From Frigoribacterium faeni (lineage in GTDB: Bacteria; Actinomycetota; Actinomycetes; Actinomycetales; Microbacteriaceae): a stretch of DNA of 64,000 nt. This document shows positions 44,226 to 53,493 of this stretch, one piece after another. Made by a program: the position numbers and the translations under genes. Below the pieces are notes generated by a model that ran no database searches, was not told where the DNA came from, and saw only the letters and a program-made list of their open reading frames with translations. Every line of letters starts with the position of its first letter. Within the stretch, counting starts at the first letter, position 1. Location: contig NZ_JAAOYW010000002.1 in NCBI RefSeq assembly GCF_011761235.1, forward strand, positions 1,054,001 through 1,118,000, written 5' to 3'.

Positions 44226-45386
44226 ATGGCGCAGAGCAGCACCGCGCGTGACCAGACCGCACCGGACCCCGACGACGCGCGCAAGCCCGACAGCCCCGAC
44301 GACCTGCACAAGCGGTCGTGGGGCTACGTGCTGAAGAAGACCCTGCGCGAGTTCGGCTCCGACCAGTGCACCGACCTGGCCGCGTCGCTCACCTACTACG
44401 CCGTGCTCGCGATCTTCCCCGGTCTGCTGGCCGTCGTCTCGTTGCTCGGCATCTTCGGCCAGGCCGAGGCCACGACGAAGGCGATGCTCGACCTGCTCAC
44501 ACAGCTCGGCAGCTCGTCGATCGCCGACACCCTGCGCGGCCCGATCGAGGAGCTGACGCAGTCGCGCGCGGCCGGCGTCGCGTTCGTCGTCGGCGTGCTC
44601 GGCGCCCTCTGGTCGGCGTCGGGCTACGTCGGCGGCTTCGGCCGGGCGATGAACCGCGTCTACAACATCGACGAGGGGCGCCCCATCTGGAAGCTCCGCC
44701 CGACGATGCTCGCCATCACGGCCTTCACCGTCGTGCTGATCGTGATCGCCGGCCTCATCCTCGTGCTGAGCGGCGACGTCGCCCAGACCGTCGGCGACCT
44801 GATCGGCCTCGGCTCGACCGCGGTCTTCGTCTGGGGCATCGTCAAGTGGCCCGTGCTGCTGCTGATCGTCGTGGTCGTCGTCGCCGTGCTGTTCTACTTC
44901 GCTCCGAACGTGAAGCAGCCGAAGTTCCGCTGGATGAGCATGGGCTCGCTGCTCGCCATCCTCATCTGGGGGCTCGCCAGCGTCGGCTTCGGCTTCTACG
45001 TCGCGAACTTCTCGAACTACAACAAGACGTACGGCTCGCTCGGTGCCGTCATCGTGTTCCTGCTGTGGCTCTGGATCACCAACCTCGCGCTGCTCTTCGG
45101 CGCCGAGTTCGACGCCGAGATCGAGCGCGGCCGCGAGCTGCAGGCCGGCATGAAGGCCGAGAAGGACATCCTGCTGCCGCCGCGCGACACCGCGCAGAGC
45201 GACAAGAAGCAGGCCAAGGCCGCCCAGGACGAGCTCGACGGCATGCGCCTGCGCCAGGCGGCCGCCGAGTCGATCGCCCGACAGGAGGCCGAGGAGGAGC
45301 GGGCCGGCCACGGCCGCGAGGGCGACGACCACGCCGACGCCGACTCGGGCGACCTCGAGCGCGACCGCGGGCGGGGCAGGGACTGA
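44226..45386 (+). CDS. YihY/virulence factor BrkB family membrane protein
   Basis: 386 aa. Six TM helices in the BrkB arrangement; SLTYYAVLAIFPGLLAVVSL and SNYNKTYGSLGAVIVFLLWL with ITNLALLFGAEFDAEIERGR are family signatures. Long charged C-terminal tail (AEEERAGHGREGDDHADADS). Not an RNase despite older RNase BN labels. It may be a transporter of unknown substrate. ATG preceded by AGGAAG. Confidence 0.92.
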   Translation: MAQSSTARDQTAPDPDDARKPDSPDDLHKRSWGYVLKKTLREFGSDQCTDLAASLTYYAVLAIFPGLLAVVSLLGIFGQAEATTKAMLDLLTQLGSSSIADTLRGPIEELTQSRAAGVAFVVGVLGALWSASGYVGGFGRAMNRVYNIDEGRPIWKLRPTMLAITAFTVVLIVIAGLILVLSGDVAQTVGDLIGLGSTAVFVWGIVKWPVLLLIVVVVVAVLFYFAPNVKQPKFRWMSMGSLLAILIWGLASVGFGFYVANFSNYNKTYGSLGAVIVFLLWLWITNLALLFGAEFDAEIERGRELQAGMKAEKDILLPPRDTAQSDKKQAKAAQDELDGMRLRQAAAESIARQEAEEERAGHGREGDDHADADSGDLERDRGRGRD

Positions 45387-45408
45387 CGCCGCGCCTCCTC
45401 GGGGCACG

Positions 45409-45446
45409 ACGAAGGCCCCCGCGACCGGTGTCGCGGGGGCCTTCGT
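45409..45446 (+). terminator. Strong hairpin terminator after yihY
   Basis: Perfect 17-bp stem (ACGAAGGCCCCCGCGAC and complement) with CGGT loop. It follows a copy of the dispersed motif at 45391-45402. Confidence 0.9.
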
Positions 45447-45588
45447 CATGTGCGGCCCTGCCTGACGGCAGGGCCGGCGGCGACTGCGGGCGAGTCCGAC
45501 GAGCACGGGCCGTCGTGACGGCCCGACGACGACGAACTCGCCCGGGGACGCGCGGCGGCGGCGGCGCGCGCCGTGCCGCCGGCGGCGC

Positions 45589-46386
45589 CTAGAAGCTGAA
45601 GCCGAGCTCGCGCGGGTACTCGCCCCGAGCGGTGAGCTGCTCGGCGGCGTCGCGCAGGTGCGACAGCGTGAGGCCCATCGTCATCGGCCCGAAGCTGACG
45701 CGCGAGACGCCCAGCTCGGCGAGGCGGGCGAGCGGCACCGAGTCCGGGCCCGAGATGACGCTCACCTTGCCGTGGATCTCGTCGAGCGCGCGCTTCACGA
45801 GGTCTTCGGTGCCGAGGCCGAGCACGAAGGCGCAGTCGGCGCCGGCGTCGAGGTACGCGTTGGCGCGGCGGACGGCGTCGTCGAACAGGTCGGGGTCGCC
45901 GGCCAGCGCGTCGACGCGGGCGTTGATGACGATCGGCACGCCGGCGCGGTCGCCGGCCTGGCGGGCCGCCGCGATCTTCGACACCTGCGTGTCGACGTCG
46001 TAGAGCTCGGCCTTCGACTGGCCGACGCTGTCCTCGAGGTTGAGGCCGGCGGCGCCCTCCTCGATGAGGCGCCAGACGTTGTCGAGCGTGCCGGCGGCGT
46101 CGGTGGCGTAGGCCTTCTCGAAGTCGACGGAGACGGGCAGATCGACCGAGCGGATGACGAGGCGCACCGCGTCGAGCATCTGGTCGACGTCGAGCCCCTC
46201 GCCGTCCTCGACGCCGTGGGCCTCGCTGATCGAGTGCGAGGCGGTGGCCAGAGCCTTCACGCCCGGGGCGCCGGCGACGACGCGGGCGGTGATGCTGTCC
46301 CACACGTTGGTGACCACGAGCGGGTCGCCGGGCACGTGCAGCGAGCGGAGCAGGTCGGCCTTCGCGGCCGTGGAGGAGATCGACAT
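45589..46386 (-). CDS. Isocitrate lyase/phosphoenolpyruvate mutase family protein
   Basis: 265 aa (beta/alpha)8 enzyme of the ICL/PEPM superfamily: LVVTNVWDSITARVVAGAPG, LPVSVDFEKAYA, GLNLEDSVGQSKAEL and VINARVDALAGDPD. It lacks the KKCGH loop of isocitrate lyase and resembles carboxyvinyl-carboxyphosphonate mutase-like/oxaloacetate decarboxylase proteins, whose reaction is usually unknown. ATG 46386 follows a 47-bp hairpin. Confidence 0.88.
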   Translation of the reverse strand: MSISSTAAKADLLRSLHVPGDPLVVTNVWDSITARVVAGAPGVKALATASHSISEAHGVEDGEGLDVDQMLDAVRLVIRSVDLPVSVDFEKAYATDAAGTLDNVWRLIEEGAAGLNLEDSVGQSKAELYDVDTQVSKIAAARQAGDRAGVPIVINARVDALAGDPDLFDDAVRRANAYLDAGADCAFVLGLGTEDLVKRALDEIHGKVSVISGPDSVPLARLAELGVSRVSFGPMTMGLTLSHLRDAAEQLTARGEYPRELGFSF

Positions 46387-46400
46387 GGGTCCAGCCAACC

Positions 46401-46447
46401 GCACCCGCGCCTCCTTGGCCAGCAGGGGGCCGAGGAGGCGCGGGTGC
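46401..46447. repeat. Hairpin formed by two inverted copies of the dispersed motif
   Basis: 20-bp arms GCACCCGCGCCTCCTTGGCC (46401-46420) and GGCCGAGGAGGCGCGGGTGC (46428-46447) with one G-T pair and a 7-nt loop. It lies in the 80-bp gap between two minus-strand genes. Confidence 0.85.
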
Positions 46448-46466
46448 CGCGGGCGGGTCGGCCCGG

Positions 46467-47699
46467 TCAGCGGTCGGTCCAGTCCCAGGTCGTGAGCAGG
46501 CTGTCGACAACGCGCTCGGTCGCGGCGGCGCGGGAGGCGGCGACGTCGGCGGCCCAGGCCGCGTCGTCGCCCCAGCCGGTGTCGGTGCCCGTGTCGCCGT
46601 CGACCTCGTAGCCGTCGCCGTCCTGGGAGACCGTCACGAGCGTCAGGGCGGAGGCGCCGCTCGCGTCGGCGGGCGACCAGGCCACGACGACCGCGGCGGG
46701 GGCGCTCAGGTCGGTGCCGGTCGCGAGGCGGACGAGCGCGGCGGGGCGGCCGTCGAGCTCGACCTGCTCGGGGCCGCCGACGACGGTGCCGACGGCGGGC
46801 AGCCAGCTGGTGCGGAGGGCCTCGACGGCGGCGACCGGGTCGTTGCCGGCGGCGGGGACCAGCGTGGCGGCGGTCGCGGCGGGGACGGTCACGACGTCGA
46901 TCCAGGACGGCGACCCGTCGTCGACCTCGAGCGAGGCGCGGCAGGTGACGTCGTCGGAGTCCTGGCCGACCGCCCACGTGTCGGCGGGCAGCCGGAACGT
47001 CCAGCACGAGGTCGCGACGTCGCCGAGGGCGTCCGTGTCGGCGTCGTCGACGGAGGCCGGCTGCCCGCGGTCGTACCAGGTGCTCGCCGCCTCGTCGACG
47101 AGACGAGCCGCGATCGGGGTCGCCACGACGAGCACGGCGACGACGGCGACGTTGGTCGCCGCCGCCAGGCCCGAGAGGACGAGGCCGGTGACGCCGAGCC
47201 CCAGGCCGGACCGGGCCCGGCGGCGCACGAGCGCGACGACGCCGAGGGCGACGCCGACGAGGGCGGCGACCAGGCCGACCCCGGGCACGAGGCCGAGGAG
47301 GAACGCGGCGACGCCGACGACGAGCGCCGCGATCGCCCAGCCGCCGGGGCCGCCGAGGGCCGGGGCGGGGTGCCCGGGGCGGGTCGGTGCGGCGGGGCCG
47401 GTCGGCGCGGCGGCTGTCGCCTGCGCGGGGGAGGGGGTCATGGGGGTCGAGGCGGGCGAGGCGGGTGCGCCGGCAGGTGCGGCGGATGCGGCGGGCGTCT
47501 CGGTGCCCGGTGCCTCGGTGGCGGCCGCGTCGGCTGCCTCGGCGGCGTCGCCGTGGGCACCGCCTCCGGCTCCGGCGGCGGGCTGTGCGTCGCCGGCTCC
47601 GGCGCCGGGCTGGGCAGCGCCGGGCTCGTCGCCGGCGCGCTGGTCGGCCGGGGTGCGGTCGGCGGGGTCGCCGTCGGCGGGGGTGCGGTCGTCGGTCAC
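46467..47699 (-). CDS. DUF4190-type membrane protein with long Ala/Pro linker
   Basis: 410 aa from GTG 47699 with AAGGAGA upstream on the minus strand. Residues 1-120 are Ala/Pro/Gly/Asp-rich and disordered. Two TM helices (GWAIAALVVGVAAFLLGLVP; LGVTGLVLSGLAAATNVAVV) flank a basic loop, the DUF4190 arrangement. The extracellular C-terminal domain has Cys in VATSCWTFRLPADT and SDDVTCRASLEVDD. Role unknown. Confidence 0.78.
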   Translation of the reverse strand: MTDDRTPADGDPADRTPADQRAGDEPGAAQPGAGAGDAQPAAGAGGGAHGDAAEAADAAATEAPGTETPAASAAPAGAPASPASTPMTPSPAQATAAAPTGPAAPTRPGHPAPALGGPGGWAIAALVVGVAAFLLGLVPGVGLVAALVGVALGVVALVRRRARSGLGLGVTGLVLSGLAAATNVAVVAVLVVATPIAARLVDEAASTWYDRGQPASVDDADTDALGDVATSCWTFRLPADTWAVGQDSDDVTCRASLEVDDGSPSWIDVVTVPAATAATLVPAAGNDPVAAVEALRTSWLPAVGTVVGGPEQVELDGRPAALVRLATGTDLSAPAAVVVAWSPADASGASALTLVTVSQDGDGYEVDGDTGTDTGWGDDAAWAADVAASRAAATERVVDSLLTTWDWTDR

Positions 47700-47861
47700 G
47701 AGGGTCTCCTTCGGTGCGGCGAGCAGAGGTCGTCGGCTCGCCATCGACGCTACGGACCGGCCGCGCACCGGTCGTCCGCCCGCGGTGTCGCGGGTGCGGT
47801 CCTCGCGGATGACCCGCGCCTCCTCGGCTCTCACCCCAGGGAATGACCCCGCCCCGGACGC

Positions 47862-47918
47862 ACGAGAGGCCGCGGACCGACCCCCGCGGTGCGGGGAAGA
47901 TCGATCTGCGGCCTCTCG
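47862..47918. terminator. Probable terminator of the nitroreductase gene
   Basis: CGAGAGGCCGC (47862-47872) pairs with GCGGCCTCTCG (47908-47918) around an inner CCCCGC/GCGGGG stem. It lies 19 bp past the stop of the minus-strand nitroreductase gene. A motif copy (47816-47830) is next to it. Confidence 0.6.
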
Positions 47919-47936
47919 AGGCGGCGACGGAGGGGG

Positions 47937-48539
47937 CTAGTCGCGGTGGAGGACCAGCTCGGTGAGGGGCAGGCGGGTGCGCGGCGCGGTCTCGCGCTCG
48001 GCCAGGGCCTCGATCAGCTTGTCGGCGGTGTCGACGACGCCCACCGCGGTGATCGTGACCGGCTTGAGGTTGTCGGTCAGGCCGAACGCCGCGACGATCT
48101 TGTCCCACTCGACCCCGGCCATCTGGTGCGTGTGGAAGCCCTCGGCGTGCGCCTGCACGCTGAGGTGGGCGACGGCCTGGCCGAGGTCGTACTCGGCGGT
48201 GGGGCGCTCGTCGCCCTCGACCGTCGAGGTCTCGGCGATGGCGATGACGAGCGCCGAGGCGTTGCCGGCCCACATGGCGTTGAAGCTGAGCAGGGCGCCG
48301 ACGATCGTGTCGAACGACTCGCTGCCGCGGCGGGCCACGACGAACCGGCGGGCCTGGTGGTTCTGCGCCGACGGCGCCCAACGGGCGGCCTCGAGCAGCG
48401 CGTCGAGCTGGCGGTCGCTGATCGTCGCGGTCGGGTCGAAGGAGCGGGGGCTCCAGCGCTCGTCGAGCAGGTCGACGATCGGCACGCTCGTCTCGGCGGT
48501 GCGGACGGTGGAGGGGGCAGTGGACTCGGAGATCGACAT
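47937..48539 (-). CDS. Nitroreductase family protein
   Basis: 200 aa from ATG 48539. FMN-binding features: LLDERWSPRSFDPTATISDR at the N-terminus, EAARWAPSAQNHQARRFVVA, then YDLGQAVAHLSVQAHAEGFH and HQMAGVEWDKI. It is an FMN-dependent NAD(P)H oxidoreductase acting on quinones or nitro compounds; the physiological substrate is unknown. A longer frame to 48629 adds a low-quality lead and is rejected. Confidence 0.92.
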   Translation of the reverse strand: MSISESTAPSTVRTAETSVPIVDLLDERWSPRSFDPTATISDRQLDALLEAARWAPSAQNHQARRFVVARRGSESFDTIVGALLSFNAMWAGNASALVIAIAETSTVEGDERPTAEYDLGQAVAHLSVQAHAEGFHTHQMAGVEWDKIVAAFGLTDNLKPVTITAVGVVDTADKLIEALAERETAPRTRLPLTELVLHRD

Positions 48540-48760
48540 GGAGCACCGGCTTTCGTGGTCAGGGAACGGGTCGGCACCTCGTCGGGCCAGCGGGGTCAAC
48601 CGAGCACCCGGGCGCACGATTCCCGCCACGGGGGTGGTCGTCGATGTCGAGTGGTCAGGAGGTGTCCTCCGAGGGGGCGGGAGGAGCCTCTTCCGACCGC
48701 TCGAGGGGGCGAGGAGGGGGAAGAGGGGAGGGGCCGGGGGCCGGCCGGGGCAGGCAGTGC

Positions 48761-50818
<2,058 letters not shown>

Positions 50819-51088
50819 GGCCGGTGCGCGCCTCCTGTGCCGGGCCCCTCGTGGGTCCGTGGCCGTCGACCCTACGGGCTGCGGGGCGGGTCGAGCGGGC
50901 GGGGCGACACACGTCGTCATCTGGGCCGGGTCGGGCGGACGCATCGGCCCGTGCACCGGCGGCAGGCGTCGTGTCCGACCTAGGGCCTTTGCCAGCATCC
51001 CGCATCTGACATACCATGCTGCATCCGCGATCGTCTTGTTCCTCCCGTCCCCGCCTCTCCCGACCACCGAGACCGAGGTCCCGTCACC
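50819..51088. other. Intergenic region between acs and the acyltransferase
   Basis: 270 bp, divergent promoters. A motif variant CGCGCCTCCTG is next to the acs start. The acyltransferase promoter is listed separately. Nothing else recognised. Confidence 0.5.
50989..51017 (+). promoter_or_regulatory. Sigma-70-like promoter of the acyltransferase gene
   Basis: TTGCCA (50989-50994), 17-bp spacer, TACCAT (51012-51017), leaving a leader of about 65 nt before GTG 51089. It is one of the few AT-rich spots in the gap. Confidence 0.45.
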
Positions 51089-53323
51089 GTGCCTGACTCG
51101 CCTGCTGCCGTCACTGCCGCCCCCGCCCCCGCCGTCGTGCCTGCCCGTGGTGCTGCCGCACCCGCGCCGGCCGCTGCCGTCCGGGCTTCGCCGATGCGCT
51201 TCCGGGCCGACGTCCAGGGCCTGCGCGCGCTCGCCGTCACGGCGGTCGTGGTCGACCACGTGTCGGGCGTCCCGGGCGGCGGCTTCGTCGGCGTCGACGT
51301 GTTCTTCGTGCTGTCGGGCTACCTGATCACGGGCCTCCTGCTGCGGGAGCACGCGCGGAACGGTCGCATCTCGATGGCGGGGTTCTGGCGGCGTCGCGCC
51401 CGGCGCCTCCTGCCGTCCCTGGTCGTCGTCGTCGGCATCACGCTGTTCGCCGTCTGGCGGCTGCTGCCCGAGCGCCGGCTGGCGACGACCCTCGTCGACA
51501 CCGCCTGGTCGGCCGTCCTCGCCGCCAACTGGCGCTTCGCCGCCGTCGGCACCGACTACTTCGGCTCGACCGCGCCCCCGTCGCCGTTGCAGCACCTGTG
51601 GTCGCTCGCCGTCGAGGAGCAGTTCTACCTGCTGTGGCCGGTGCTCGTGATCGCGGTGCTCTGGCTGGCCGGACGTCGGTCGGCCGGTGCCCGGGGCGCG
51701 ACCGCGCTCACCGTCGTGCTCGGCGTCATCGCGGTCGCGTCGTTCGCGTGGTCGCTGCACGAGACGGCCGACAGCCCGACGACGGCCTACTTCTCGACCC
51801 TCAGCCGCGCGTGGGAACTCGCCGTCGGGGGTCTCGTCGCCCTGACCGCCTCGTGGTGGCGACGCGTGCCGGCGGGCGTGGGCACCGTGGCGGCGTGGGC
51901 CGGGGTCGCGCTGGTCGTGGCCTCGTTCTGGGTCGTCGACGAGACGAGCGCGTTCCCCGGCCCCTGGGCGCTGCTGCCCGTCCTCGCGACGGCCCTCGTG
52001 ATCGTCGCGGGCGAGGCCGGCACCTCGAGGCCGCCCGTGGTGCTCACCAACCCGGTCAGCCGGTACGTCGGCGCGATCAGCTACTCGCTGTACCTCTGGC
52101 ACTTCCCGGTGCTGGTCGTCGTGCAGGCCGTCGAGCCCGGCGCCGCCTGGCTGACGTACCCGCTGGCGCTCGGCTGCTCCGTGGTCGCGCACCACCTCGT
52201 CGAGGTGCCGCTGATGCAGGCCCCGGCGCTGTTCGGCCACGGAACGCGGCAGCGGCGGGTGCACGCCTGGGCGCACTGGGCGGCCGAGCGCTCGACGACG
52301 CTGCGCAACGCGTCCCTCGGTGCGCTGCTCATGGTGTCCGTCGTCCTGGCGCCGCTCGTGGTGCACGAACGGCAGCCCCCCACGGCGCCGCCCGTGTTCG
52401 CGGCGGACGGTGCCGACGTCGGCGCCGCCGGCACGGAGGACGCCGCGGCCTCGCCCGACCAGGCCGAGGTCACGGCGGCGGGTCCCGCCGTGCAGGCCCT
52501 GCAGGCGCAGGTGCAGTCGGCGCTCGCCGCCACGAGCTGGCCGGCCCTCGACCCCGACCCGGGGCACGAGATCCCCGGCGGCGACTCGCTCGCCTGCGGC
52601 TCCCTGACGAACGCCGCGGCGTGGTCGGCGGCCTGCACCTTCGGCTCGCCGACGGCCCCGCACACGGCGGTGCTCGTGGGCGACTCGACCGGGGTGCACG
52701 AGCTCGACGCGCTCGTCGACCTCGTCGAGCAGCCCGACAGCGGGTGGCGGCTGATCGCGCGGGCACGCTTCGGCTGCCCGTTCCTCGACCTGCGCACGAC
52801 GAACGCGGTCGCCGACCAGTGCGCCGAGCACATCAGCAGGACCATCGACGAGATCCAGACGGTGCAGCCCGACGCCCTCATCGTGACCGACACCTTCGAC
52901 GCGTTCGACGACGCGGCCACGGGGGCGGTCGTGACGCCCGCCGACTTCGCGTCCGGCCTCGAGCGGCTGCTGGCCCAGGTCGACGACTCCGTCGGGCAGC
53001 TCGTGTTCCTCACCTCGCCCCCGCCCGGCGGCGACCTGCAGACGTGCTACCGGCCCGGGGGCACGCCTGCCGACTGCGTGAGCCGGGTCAGCGCGCGCCA
53101 CGGGGCCGTGCTCTTCGAGCTCGGCAAGGACGCCGAGGCTCGACCGATGACGATCGTCGACGTGGGCGACCTCGTCTGCTTCCGGGGCGTCTGCCCGTCG
53201 TTCGTCGGCACCGTGCCGATGAAGATCGACCACGTGCACTTCTCGGGCGCCTTCGCGGCGGTGCTGTCGCCCGCGCTCGGCGAGCTGCTGCGGTCGAAGG
53301 GCGTGCTGGTGCCCGGCGTCTGA
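51089..53323 (+). CDS. Acyltransferase-3 / SGNH-domain membrane protein (OafA/YrhL type)
   Basis: 744 aa from GTG 51089. A disordered Ala/Pro lead is followed by the acyltransferase-3 domain of about ten TM helices (FRADVQGLRALAVTAVVVDH, GGGFVGVDVFFVLSGYLITG, LQHLWSLAVEEQFYLLWPVL). From about residue 520 an extracellular SGNH hydrolase domain has VLVGDSTGVHELDAL and the late DHVHFSGAF with the catalytic Asp-His. Such proteins O-acetylate exported glycans. Confidence 0.92.
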   Translation: MPDSPAAVTAAPAPAVVPARGAAAPAPAAAVRASPMRFRADVQGLRALAVTAVVVDHVSGVPGGGFVGVDVFFVLSGYLITGLLLREHARNGRISMAGFWRRRARRLLPSLVVVVGITLFAVWRLLPERRLATTLVDTAWSAVLAANWRFAAVGTDYFGSTAPPSPLQHLWSLAVEEQFYLLWPVLVIAVLWLAGRRSAGARGATALTVVLGVIAVASFAWSLHETADSPTTAYFSTLSRAWELAVGGLVALTASWWRRVPAGVGTVAAWAGVALVVASFWVVDETSAFPGPWALLPVLATALVIVAGEAGTSRPPVVLTNPVSRYVGAISYSLYLWHFPVLVVVQAVEPGAAWLTYPLALGCSVVAHHLVEVPLMQAPALFGHGTRQRRVHAWAHWAAERSTTLRNASLGALLMVSVVLAPLVVHERQPPTAPPVFAADGADVGAAGTEDAAASPDQAEVTAAGPAVQALQAQVQSALAATSWPALDPDPGHEIPGGDSLACGSLTNAAAWSAACTFGSPTAPHTAVLVGDSTGVHELDALVDLVEQPDSGWRLIARARFGCPFLDLRTTNAVADQCAEHISRTIDEIQTVQPDALIVTDTFDAFDDAATGAVVTPADFASGLERLLAQVDDSVGQLVFLTSPPPGGDLQTCYRPGGTPADCVSRVSARHGAVLFELGKDAEARPMTIVDVGDLVCFRGVCPSFVGTVPMKIDHVHFSGAFAAVLSPALGELLRSKGVLVPGV

Positions 53324-53493
53324 CGCCGCCCGGCCTGCGGCCCGGGTCGGGATGCGCACTCGACACCCGTCGCGGACTCGCGCCCCCTACTCTGGGGGAG
53401 ACCGGTCCCGAGGGCCGCTCGACCAGGGGGTCGGGCGACCACGTCCTCGTGGCTCGCGCCCGTCGCCGTGCGCCCGACATCAGGAGTCACCCC

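Noticed and set aside
50819-53359. Upstream minus-strand extension of the acs frame
   Set aside because: Antisense to the acyltransferase gene, low-complexity Arg/Ala sequence; acs starts properly at ATG 50818.
51598-53493. In-frame extension of the subtilase upstream of 53494
   Set aside because: Lies within the acyltransferase in another frame; the signal peptide begins at GTG 53494 with a good ribosome site.
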